From: Sperchopsis tessellata | Taxonomy: Eukaryota; Arthropoda; Insecta; Coleoptera; Hydrophilidae | Assembly: GCA_033557685.1 (NCBI GenBank) | Contig: JAWQRN010000318.1 | Span: 1-31,507 of the forward strand | Length of the DNA: 31,507 nucleotides | Reading direction: 5' to 3' | Part shown: positions 22,501-30,720 of the stretch, one piece after another | Position numbering within the stretch: the stretch's first letter is position 1 | Layout of the letters: every line of letters begins with the position of its first letter | The notes under the pieces: model-generated | The model's database searches: none | Seen by the model: the letters and a program-made list of their open reading frames with translations, nothing else | Told to the model about the DNA's origin: nothing | Program-made: the position numbers and the translations under genes

Positions 22501-25500
22501 TAGTATACAGTTGTGGCTACATTTTAGTTTCTTTAATTTAGCGATTCAGTTTATGGCCTTCTGCAGAGAAAAATAGAGAAACAAAACTAGCATTTTTGAC
22601 ATATCATGCTGTATTATTTCAGCAAAAAAGATATGCAGTTACCGATCATGCCGTACAAAAGTGGTATGCTCGGTTCAGGAACAGTGAATTCAAACTTGAA
22701 GATTGGGAATGCTCTGGACGACCTGTATTAACTGATTCAGCCATGATAATGACTGTAGTAGATGAAACAAGATAGTAGACATCATCAGAGTGTCGCATGT
22801 GACAATCCAACGACACCTCCAGGCTGAAGGGCATGTTAATCATGCGGATATGTGGGTTCGGCATAATCTTAATGAAAGCCAGCTGACAGCATATACTCTT
22901 TTGGGATCGGCTCATTAACAGAAATAAGGAACAATCTTTTCTTCAGAATATGATTACTGGAGATGAAAAATGGATTTTCTATAACAACTTTGTGCACCTC
23001 AGGTCTTGGTCTAAGAGAGGCAGTTCTTCCTAGACATCCAACATTGGCCTCTACCCAAAAACTACCAGACACTGCACCGTCAGTCTTTTTATTTGTTCTG
23101 CTCTCTACGAAATATCCTTAACGGAAAAAATTTCAAATCGTCAGAAGATATCACATTTCACATTGACAGATTTTTCGAGAGCAAGGATGAAACCATCTGG
23201 AGAGATGGCATTATGATTGCTTAAACGTTGGGCCAATGTGATAGAAAATAACGGACAGTATATTTTTAATAAAAGCTTTTTTTTAGAATATGTAGTTCAT
23301 TGAATAAATGATAAAAAACTGAACGAACTTATGTAATAACTCAATAATTTAAATATTTAGTTGCATTAATTCTTAATGGTGTATATTTTTCCTAGGTAGG
23401 CAGTGCTTTTTTGCCTTTGTTGTATGTATGTCACTGCCAGTGGCTGTTATTTTAAGCTTAAAATTCTGTCTCGCAAATTGTCATGTCATTTACAAAAAAA
23501 TATGACATTGAATATTTCATTTAGATTTCTTACCATAACAGAAAGTTAATTATTCTAATTTTTTTTTCAGAACCTGTTCCATGTTACGTGCAAGCTACTG
23601 TAGATACTGTTTTAAAAATTAATTCTTCCAAGGAACCTGGTGATATTTTAGCATTTTTAACTGGCCAAGAGGAAGTGGATAGAGCAGTCAGATTATTAAA
23701 TGAACATGCATATAACATTGAACTAGAAAAGAAAAAAGAGCTAATGATGGTCTTACCAATGCATGCATCTTTGTCCTATCATGATCAACTAAAAGTATTT
23801 AAAATTGCTCCAAAATACCATAGAAAAGTTGTGATTGCTACTAATGTTGCTGAAACATCAGTCACTATTCCAGGCATAGTTCATGGTAAACTATTGTCTT
23901 ATTATATAATATAACTTAACTTCAAGTAGAGAAGTAATATAATAATCTTTTTTCTTTTTAGTGATTGATTGCGGATTTGTAAAGATGCGTTGGTATAATT
24001 GTAAAACTCACACTGATAGTTTAGTTGTTTCACCAGTAAGTAAAGCTGCAGCTAATCAAAGAGCAGGTAGAGCTGGCAGAACAAGGAGTGGAAAATGCTA
24101 CAGGTAACCAAATATCTAATTTATATGTTTCTTTAATAGAGTTTTATGCTAAAGAGTTAGAAAAAACTATTCATTTCAATTAAGTTATAGCTTTATTTTT
24201 CAGCACAATCCCGATCTACAATATAATTATTATTTAAATGTTGCTCACTATCAGCGGCAGTCATTTATTTCTGAAGTAGGGATAATGACACTATGGTAGC
24301 GTTCACTTATGTGAACATTTGCCCTTAACTCTCTTGAAAATTCAGTTTCAACAGTGCAAACGGAGTCGTTTTGAAATACATGTATAGTCTTTGTTTTTAT
24401 AAATAAGTATTTTATTTTACGAAATAAATGCCAAAAAATAGTATAACTTCTACTCATTAGATGTTGGGAATTGCTATGAGCCAAATCTGATAAATAACAG
24501 GGGAATACCAAAATTTTAAATATTACATAGCTTGGGCGTCACGTTATATGAAACACATTACTATCCCCCCCTTTTTTTTATAGCATTCTTTTCAAGTAAA
24601 TTTGTTAAAACTTTTTGCAGCAGCGAGTGTTTCTGACCAGTACTCTACCTGGGCTTCAAATGCAAGCTGTATTATTGTAATGGGTGTTAAATTTATTTAG
24701 TGAACTCCACTGTATGAAGAAAAAAATGGCGTTAATATTTAAAATGTGGGGGGAGGCTAAATTTTCAACTTTGCTCTCAACTAATGAAAGTGCACTTATC
24801 TAAATATAAGTTCATGTACCACAATAATATGTTTGTTTTGTGGATGTATATGATTCCCGCATTGAAAAGGTTAATATAGTAATGTTGGCTTATCTTTATA
24901 AGTAATCAACTAGCAGAACATCATAAAGAGTGTTCTCCGGTTGAACCAATGGTATCCTAAGTTAGCCTTGTTATCAAAGTCTGTTATAAGTGGTAAAAAC
25001 CCCTTCAGCATCATAAATTCTCATTTTGTCTCATTTAAACAAAACATATTTATTCAGTTAACACTTTGGCAGCATTTACAAAATTCGTATACTTAACAAG
25101 GGTTCATTATGTATCACCGGTGACACTCATATATTTTCAGATTGTTCAGCGTATGATACATATAAGTATCAAAAATAAAGTTGTCATATATATATAGGTA
25201 ATATAAGTGATATAAAATTAAATACAAATAAAATATAGGTAATATGTATCCCATGAATTTATTTCTTTGATTACTTCAGATAATTCATAAAATATCGATT
25301 TTCACAGAATACATTGTCGAGACGAAAAAATTAACAAATCTTACCAACCCCCAATGCATCACCGGTGAAACACATCATTAATTATATATATTTTCCATTA
25401 ATCTTGCTTTCTGTATCCTCTCCTCGAATGTTCAATATTTTCTGTAGATCTTAATTGTGTAAAAGTTATGGAATTCTAGATCAGGTGATGTATTCTTATT

Positions 25501-28500
25501 TTTTGGTATATCGTTACATGATTTCAAATCAAATGGCTTTTGATGATTTTCACTAGAATATATCTTTGTCATAAGATTGAAATGATCATTAAGTTTTCTG
25601 AATTTGGCATGTGGGTGACCTGTATTTAATGTTCCTAACATTTCGAAGTCTCTATTGTATATACACATCTCTCAATTCTTTGTTTTCTCTTGTTTCCCAA
25701 GGTTATAATTTAGGTTCATTATGGTTTTTGTTGTTTGTGAATAACTTACCTGTCCTACTGTCTTGCAAGTGTCTTCTTTTTGTTGACGATATAATAATTT
25801 ATAACACTGTTAGTTATCCTGATGATTATCTGAAGCTTCAGAAAATAAGTTCGGAAGAGTTTTAATGTTGTTTTTCAATACTGCTTGAATGGTATTTTTC
25901 TTGACAATATATATAAAACTCAGCCCTCTCTTTCTCTTTCTCTCCCCACATTGAGGCTATGAGAAGCTCTGCTCTGCTCTTGGGATTTATAATCTGTACC
26001 ACTAAGGGACTTCAATAATATTGAAGCGATTATAATTTATATAATTTGATGGTGTGATCCAATCTTGAGTATGCCTCATTTACAAGTTTGGAAATAAATC
26101 CTATCTCCCTTTTTACAAAATTTAACAAAAGAAAAAACAAAACTTAACAATAATTTACAAGTAAATGACAACAAGAACAACAGTTAACTTAGCATTGTCC
26201 AACGTAAACAGCTCCTGAATTGTGGGTGTCCATCCTGAATTGTTGGTGTCCTTCCTGAATTGTGGGTGTCCTTCCTGATTTGTGGGAAGGACACTCCTGT
26301 CATATTCAAAGATGCAGCAAAATTATTTACAGAGGGAACTACTCTAACAACAGGATACTGACTGGCATAAGATGTTCTATGATATGTCACACTAATAGAT
26401 TCCAAATTCAGCCAACAAAGAAGGTGAATCAATCAAACTATTCAGAACTTTAAAACAAAAACATATATCAGGATAATGCCTTCGAGTCCCCAAAGAATCC
26501 AATCTGAGGTAAAACAATGTTTCATCAGTAGACAAAAATATACCCTGTAGACTCAGTTTATAAGCAACCAGTCTGACAAACTTCCTCTGGACTTTCTCCA
26601 AACGAAAATGTGTGTCAGATAAAAAAGGTGATCAGACAACAGAGCAGTATTCAAGAACTGATCTAACTAAGGAAAGATACAAGACTGTAAGAACCCTAAC
26701 ATCACTTAAGTCTATAGCCATTCTTTTCAAGAAACCCATCTTTTGAATAGCACTGCCTACAATAGCATCGTAATGCAAAGTAAATGCTAACTCCCTATCA
26801 AAAATTACTCTCAAGTCACGAACTCTGTCCACAATCATCAACCCGTAACCACCAATGTTACAAGATTGAGCAATCTCGCTATGTCTCTGGGAAAACCCCA
26901 TTTACACAGCACCACACAGAAAGTCTATCCAGATCCAATTGAAGGTCAGTGCAATCAGCGACGGTAAAAATCCTGCGATAGAATTTTAAATCATCAGCAA
27001 ATAAAAGATATTGCAATGAAAAACTTTGACCTATATCATTAATGAATATAGCAAAAAGAAGAGGACTCAAATGGGAACCTTGAGGAACTCCTGTAGTCAC
27101 ATCAAGAGGCTTGGTCAAAAAGCCATTCACTGTAACCTGCTGAGTCCTCCCACACAAGTAGGAACCCAGCCAGGGCAGAAGAGACCCCCGAACTCCATAT
27201 ATAGTCTTGAAAATAAAGTTCACATATGGTACCAAACTAGTTACAACAGATTTACGAGAAAAAAATCCATGCTGTTCCTCAACAATATTTATAAAGCAGA
27301 ATAAGTTAGCTTATGGTACTATCTGCAGGACTCATTTTAGCTTAAAGAATAAAATGCATTTATGTCGTGTGCATTCGCCTTACCTGATATAGAAAGTTCA
27401 ATTGACTGGTGTTCATTGGGTTCCAGTCCTCAATGTCGCTCTTAAAAAACATAGTTTCACCCCACTGTCACAGTGCTGGAGCTGTTAAAAAATTGCAGCA
27501 GTAGTATTCGCTACTCGCGTTCCTTCTAGTGTCACCTGTATAGGGTATTGCAATTTGAAAAACTCAACGGAGTGGGTATACAAGGAATTTTTGAAACTTC
27601 GCTTGTATCTAAACAAAACCTTTTCTGAGATATTTACAATTTTATGAAGAAAATCACATATGCAGGAAACATTTTGAGCGTCAATTAATTTTTTATTTCA
27701 ATAGATTAAGAAATCATTTTCAGGCCACGTGCGGTTAAGATGTTTCTTCTTTTTGACACATACAGAAATGTATTTTATTCTTACATTCCCAAATAGGAGT
27801 AAATATCACATCAAATTGAACATATTTTTTCATTAACATAATTTCAGGCATGGGAACTTTTTCTATAAAAAAATATTTTTGTACATAAAAATGACAAAAA
27901 TGCAGTAAGTAAAGTGTGAATGTCATATAAAACATCAACAAAAAATGTAATCGAACTGGAGCAGTCAGTTATCATTGCTTCACGTAAGAGGTGTTTAGCC
28001 CACCTTAACTTTGTACAACCTTTAAGGAACATCCTATAAAATATTTTTACGTTGTACAACTCTAAAAACTACATATCTTTTGTATTTAAAGTTTTTTTCT
28101 ATCTGAAGCAGTTTACAAGTTATTCAAGTAGGTCAGACACTCTGTATATCTTCTTTACAATTGTGACATTGTATACATTATCATTTTACATTTTAGTAAC
28201 ATTACCATAACCTGAGAAGTTCTTTCAGTTTCTTTGCTCACATTAATTTCTCTGAATATTGCCCAGATCTTGAGAACCACAACCTAATTCAATGGTAATA
28301 TAAATTTCAACAATAAATATTGGGAATTTATAAATTTACTTGAGGTTTGCCTATGGAAAAACCAAACTCCCTCTTTGTTCATCTGATGTGTGCATTTAAA
28401 TCCATCACTTCTATGTCGTGTACCCCCATATTGATTGTGTCATTACTCAAACAACATGTATTTTGAATATTTACTATTATTTACAACTTTTTCTAGGCTC

Positions 28501-30047
28501 TACACAGAAAGTGACGCATTGAAATTAGCTGATAATACTCCACCAGAAATAACGAGGTCAAACTTAACATATGTGGTTCTGCAATTAAAGGCATTAGGTA
28601 TAAGGAATATCTTAAAATTCCATTTTCCAACCCCACCCACAGTAGATATGTTGAAGAGTGCATTAGAAATTCTATATGCTTTAGATACAATTGATATACG
28701 AGGAGAACTTACAAAACCACTAGGTTTCAACATGGCAGAATTTGCACTGGACCCACTCTACTCAAAAGTATTACTTTCTTCAGGTAAGAAATATATCTTT
28801 GTGAATTAATATTCTGTTGCTTGAAATCAATGAAGTACCAGTTAATCATAAACACATGTAATAATAATTTTGGAAGGCTTCTGCTAGACACTAACCATGT
28901 ATTCTTCATGAATTTATTTATTTTAATTTTCAGTCTACATAATGTTACATTTTAACCAGTAACTGTAAATTAATTCATTAAGCAGATTCAAAACAAAAAC
29001 CACAGGTATTGACAACATATCCTTAAAAAATCTAAATCTGCAGCACACTGATAAAACTAATTTGCAGAATTATCAACCAATCACTTACGGAGCCCACAGT
29101 AACCACACAAATGAAAATTGTAGAGGTATTTCCAGTTCACAAGTCGGGTGATTAAACAAGCTGCAAAAATTATAGACATCATAAATTTTTTCAGTATTGT
29201 ATCAAAAATATGCGTGGTAAAAAAACAAATAATTATATATTTGAAGATTGTATCTTGTCAATATGGGCTTAGAGATATGCGCTCTTTGATCTTGTCATTC
29301 AACGACAGAAGGTCCTGGAAATAAACTCTGCATAAGGCCTTTTATACTCTAAATGACAGGATCCCTTATAAAATAAATATATACTAATGGTACAAAAGGC
29401 CACTTGTTAAACTGGTTCAGATGCTACCCAACATTCGCCCAAAATCTCATGTTGAGTATTACAAGGTGTATTAGGTCTTTGTCTCTTCTCTGCTTCACGT
29501 TTTGAATAAATACATTTAAATATTTAATAATCTCCCATCATAGTGTATTGTAATAACGCATGCACATGAATAAATGCTATTTTCAATCCACATCCTTTGC
29601 TATCTAGTTCCTTTTTTCCATCAATTCCAAATTCACTTACACAATTTCTATATGAATATTCCTGTAGTAATCCTTCTGGGTTAATAAATAAATTAAAAAA
29701 ATAGTGATTATGTAGTTAAATAAAAGTTTTTATTTTAGGAAATTTTGGATGCTCTGAAGAAATTTTATCAATTATTGCTATGCTTCAAGTTGAAATAATT
29801 TTTACAAAACCAGCATCAGGCAATACATCTATCAAAGCAAGAATTGAAAAACGAATGTTCGAAGTACATGAAGGTGATTTACTAACATATTTAAATGTGT
29901 ATCAGGCTTTCATGCAATTTGGTATGACAAAAGAGTTTTGTCATAAACATTTTATTAACTACAAGTCTATGAAACGTGTTATGGAGATTCGAAGCAGATT
30001 GGAAAAAATGATGAAAAACTATGATGTCCCATTAGTTTCATGCAATG
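16368..30047 (+). CDS. DHX35: DHX35-like DEAH-box ATP-dependent RNA helicase, partial gene (seven exons)
   Basis: Seven exons (16368-16538, 21129-21269, 21338-21494, 23571-23885, 23962-24103, 28497-28783, 29739-30047) join in one open frame of 507 codons plus one base. All six introns are GT-AG. Visible in order are motif Ia (PRRVAA), motif II (LDEVHER), motif III (ASATMDA), motif IV (LAFLTGQEEVD), motif V (ATNVAETSVTIPG) and motif VI (QRAGRAGRTRSGKCYR). Then come the winged-helix/ratchet region and most of the OB-fold region. The protein matches human DHX35 almost colinearly from about residue 98 to the region after the EEGDHLTMLN block. The family unwinds or remodels RNA with NTP energy, and DHX35 has been found with spliceosomes in the nucleus. 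The N-terminal exon(s) with Walker A and about the last 90 residues are not found. Motif II is DEVH instead of DEAH. No stop or frameshift is seen, so it looks functional. Confidence 0.92.
16615..17056 (-). mobile_element. Jockey/CR1-type LINE reverse-transcriptase fragment
   Basis: On the - strand from 17056 the frame reads MAETINQYYTNIGELVAENI, typical of the linker before the reverse transcriptase in Jockey/CR1-type LINEs. After a frameshift, NANHPPDYDGIKSTQIKNL and KAVTFPEELKISRITTIYK match the first reverse-transcriptase blocks (S.GPDGI.., FP..LK.A.I.PI.K). The catalytic YADD block and everything downstream are missing. It lies antisense to DHX35 within intron A-B. Confidence 0.72.
17260..20165 (+). 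mobile_element. Ty3/Gypsy-type LTR retrotransposon, decayed internal region without recognisable LTRs
   Basis: The order is gag, pol, integrase tail, all on the + strand with many stops. Gag remnants lie at 17280-17860, including YAADIDRLTRLSYGD and a zinc knuckle at 17808-17852. In the knuckle the codon where the last Cys is expected is TGA, and there is one residue too many before the His. Reverse transcriptase remnants lie at 18675-19198, with the YIDD catalytic box at 19052-19063. A short RNase H/connection piece follows at about 19560-19670 (TDHAALQWLL). An end-of-integrase piece lies at about 20070-20160 (IASDRIKDRYDVRA). Most of RNase H and integrase is deleted, and no envelope gene is seen. 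I found no flanking direct repeats that could be LTRs. It is incapable of replication and lies in the sense orientation within intron A-B of DHX35. Confidence 0.85.
20166..21128. other. Intron A-B remainder, no element recognised
   Basis: This is AT-rich intron sequence with no transposon protein. A less AT-rich patch lies at about 20590-20770 and is unassigned. The polypyrimidine tract and acceptor for exon B end at 21128. Confidence 0.5.
21129..21269 (+). CDS. DHX35: DHX35 exon B (motif II, DEVH box)
   Basis: 47 codons, phase 0 at both ends, with acceptor TGTTTTAG and donor AAA/GTAAGT. It encodes YMTEGILIREMMTDPLL and SVIMLDEVHERTLYTDI. The Walker B motif is D-E-V-H: the third position is Val (GTT) where DHX35 proteins and most of the family have Ala. 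Confidence 0.92.
21338..21494 (+). CDS. DHX35: DHX35 exon C (motif III)
   Basis: 52 codons plus one base (phase 1 exit), after a 68-bp intron with acceptor TATTTTTTAG. It encodes KREDLKLIVASATMDAKEL, with the SAT motif that couples ATP hydrolysis to unwinding. It continues through the end of RecA1 to SVGVHYLQ. The donor is G/GTAACA. Confidence 0.92.
21715..22235. repeat. Inverted pair of a retroelement-like 3' end within intron C-D
   Basis: The left arm (about 21895-21715, - strand) and right arm (about 22055-22235, + strand) share a series of blocks in order: GCAA.., TCAATATATACAC, ACCCCTCCAC/ATCCTCCTTCACC, AACCT.AGAAAGT and ACCATCAAGAGCTGA, then AAGTGAC. The arms diverge from a single-copy centre of about 160 bp. 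The - strand of the centre has an open frame ending at 21896 (HRKHSMDIIYNKIEIHTKNH), possibly the end of a polyprotein just before the 3' untranslated part. The family is unproven. A Penelope-like element is one option, by analogy with 4215-5095. Confidence 0.65.
22413..23342 (+). mobile_element. mariner transposon copy, internally deleted
   Basis: The terminal inverted repeats match over about 28 bp. The left starts GGCTGTTACATAAGTCCATTC after a TA at 22411-22412. The right, read in reverse, starts GAGTTATTACATAAGTTCGTT. The transposase remnant on the + strand has QWYARFRNSEFKLEDWECSG and RPVLTD at 22650-22740. WVRHNLNESQ lies at 22852-22885, and TGDEKWIFYNN at 22956-22990 carries the first catalytic Asp (22962-22964). 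The C-terminal SLRNILNGKNF and DRFFESKDETIWRDG lie at 23105-23210. The middle portion with the second and third catalytic Asp is deleted, and stops break the rest. The length of about 930 bp compares with about 1.3 kb for intact mariners. It lies in intron C-D of DHX35 in sense orientation. Confidence 0.92.
23571..23885 (+). CDS. DHX35: DHX35 exon D (motifs IV and V)
   Basis: 315 bp, entering and leaving in phase 1. The acceptor is TTTTTTTCAG and the donor ATG/GTAAAC. It encodes the first part of RecA2, with GDILAFLTGQEEVDRAVRLL, an MVLPMHASLS segment and ATNVAETSVTIPGIV. Motif V senses nucleotide and RNA. An open frame continues 29 codons into the intron, but the homology stops at the donor. 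Confidence 0.92.
23962..24103 (+). CDS. DHX35: DHX35 exon E (motif VI)
   Basis: 142 bp after a 76-bp intron (acceptor CTTTTTAG), leaving in phase 2 at donor AG/GTAACC. It encodes VIDCGFVKMRWYN and ANQRAGRAGRTRSGKCYR. The Arg residues of motif VI include the arginine finger that reaches the ATP across the domain cleft. Confidence 0.92.
24104..25690. other. Intron E-F, first part, no element firmly recognised
   Basis: AT-rich DNA. TTAACACTTTGGCAGC at 25057-25072 resembles a piggyBac-type terminus. A direct repeat of ATCACCGGTGA occurs near 25113-25123 and 25358-25368. A weak piggyBac-like reading on the - strand at 25540-25640 was not convincing. Confidence 0.4.
25690..26100 (+). mobile_element. 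Jockey-type LINE reverse-transcriptase fragment (+ strand)
   Basis: The + strand reads YNLGSLWFLLFVNNLP, then CKCLLFVDDIIIYNT. These match the LINE blocks GPLLFLLFINDLP and LLFADD, with F-V-D-D at the catalytic site. YLKLQ follows. After a frameshift, about 25980-26085 holds LGFIICTTKD-like and LEYASF blocks, matching the thumb region (LGFI.R......L...LVR..LEYAS). It is a small, decayed, truncated piece, facing the - strand LINE that begins immediately downstream. Confidence 0.7.
26160..27310 (-). mobile_element. Jockey/CR1-type LINE, 5'-truncated, reverse transcriptase and C-terminal part
   Basis: Reading leftward on the - strand from about 27310: EQHGFFSRKSVVT, then WLGSYLCGRTQQVTVNG and TTGVPQGSHLSPLLFAIFIND. 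The catalytic FADD lies at 27001-26990 (YLLFADDLKFY). After a frameshift near 26880 come GFLKRMAIDLSD and SLVRSVLEYCSVV. The frame continues after a stop with RLEKVQRKFVRLV and runs to a YASQYPVVRVVPSVNNF block at about 26370-26310. Only two or three breaks interrupt the frame, so it is younger than most relics here. The endonuclease half is missing, as is usual for 5' truncation. It lies antisense in intron E-F. Confidence 0.88.
26214..26293. repeat. 20-bp minisatellite, four units
   Basis: CCTGAATTGTGGGTGTCCAT is repeated as four consecutive 20-bp units beginning at 26214, 26234, 26254 and 26274. The last unit diverges towards its end. The array lies inside the 3' part of the LINE reading frame. 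Because 20 is not a multiple of three, each unit shifts the frame. Confidence 0.9.
27311..28496. other. Intron E-F, last part before exon F
   Basis: No coding relic is recognised. A possible non-autonomous repeat lies within (27530-28146). The polypyrimidine tract and acceptor TTTTCTAG end at 28496. Confidence 0.45.
27530..28146. repeat. Possible non-autonomous repeat ending in an AGGTCAGACACTCTGTATA motif
   Basis: This stretch starts near GTGTCACCTGTATAGGGTATTGC and ends with GGTCAGACACTCTGTATA at 28131-28148. In between it holds motifs such as ACCTTTTCTGAGATATTTAC that look like an insect interspersed repeat. The ends resemble each other only loosely (GTGTCACCTGTATA and, in reverse, TATACAGAGTGTCTGACC). 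There is no coding capacity. I cannot name a superfamily. Confidence 0.35.
28497..28783 (+). CDS. DHX35: DHX35 exon F (winged-helix/ratchet region)
   Basis: 287 bp with acceptor TTTTCTAG and donor CAG/GTAAGA, leaving in phase 1. It encodes LYTESDALKLADNTPPEITR, then NLTYVVLQLKALGI and ALEILYALDTID. This is the DEAH-specific C-terminal winged-helix and ratchet region that directs the RNA strand. It continues with LGFNMAEFALDPLYSKVLL. The intron in front is 4.4 kb and rich in transposons. Confidence 0.92.
28985..29500 (+). mobile_element. Jockey-type LINE relic (+ strand), with deletions
   Basis: On the + strand TTGIDNISLKNLNL corresponds to the reverse-transcriptase block with GIDNIS. NYQPITYG (about 29074), a QYGLRDMRS-like stretch with FDLVI (about 29260-29300) and QGVLGLCLF (about 29465-29490) correspond to NYRPIS, QYGFR and QGSVLGPLLF. 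The order is right, but the spacing is much too short and stops abound. It is an old, internally deleted copy in intron F-G of DHX35. Confidence 0.6.
29739..30047 (+). CDS. DHX35: DHX35 exon G (ratchet end and start of OB-fold region)
   Basis: 309 bp, entered in phase 1 after acceptor TATTTTAG and left in phase 1 at donor AATG/GTAAGT. It encodes NFGCSEEILSIIAMLQVE, a basic linker, and FEVHEGDLLTYLNVYQAF. Then follow FCHKHFINYKSMKRVMEIR and a helix ending in SCN. The next exon, with the DL.LRC..G.F.N.A block of the OB-fold, was not found before the window ends. It must be more than 1.4 kb away. Confidence 0.92.
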
Positions 30048-30720
30048 GTAAGTTTTTGTTTACAAATTATCCATAATAAATCCAACATAACTAAAAATTT
30101 GTTAATACCATTTGCAAATAATTGAAAAATCTTGCAAGGGTGACATGTGAAAATCATATAGATGCCTATATTGTAACATCAACTGTTTAAGCCACTGTTC
30201 CTGTTACTCATCAACAACAAAATAAATTTATAGCAATTAAATAAGATGTATTTTTGAAAACTTTATAGCTTGTGATTTCGTCTATCTAAATGGTTGGGCT
30301 ATTAAATAACTTTGAATAAATATTATTTTATTTCACATAACAGGGAAGACAACTGGTACTCTTTATCTCATCAGACTACTTCTAATTCTTCTCTTAAACT
30401 CAGCAATGAAGATCTAGAGAACACATCTTACCTACACTTAAACTTAATAAATAATACTAAATTCCCTGATAAAATACAAACATAAAATATGCAAGACTAC
30501 TACAATGTGTTAAAGAATGTATGTAATTATATGTAGATAGTAGATAATGTTATATGGATCTCTTATACATAGCTTACCCGCCCATTTAGATCAGAAACAG
30601 TCAATAAACACTTCCAACTTCTCCACAGGGGTGAACAAATCATATATAAATTACATATCATAGTTATTTCATGTAATAATAAATACCTGAATAGGTATCC
30701 AAATAAACACATGGTAATAG
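30048..30720. other. Intron after exon G, no element recognised
   Basis: AT-rich intron sequence following donor AATG/GTAAGT. No further DHX35 exon is recognisable here. Confidence 0.5.

Noticed and set aside
22413..23342. The mariner copy as a potentially active element
   Set aside because: The catalytic core between TGDEKW and the C-terminus is deleted and stops interrupt the frame.
23886..23914. Extension of DHX35 exon D to the end of its open frame
   Set aside because: Similarity stops at the GTAAAC donor, and the next exon continues the protein in phase after 76 bp.
25432..25668. - strand frame with KFRKLNDHFNLMTKIYSSENHQ as a piggyBac transposase piece
   Set aside because: The resemblance to the piggyBac pre-catalytic helix is vague and the diagnostic SIDESM block is absent.
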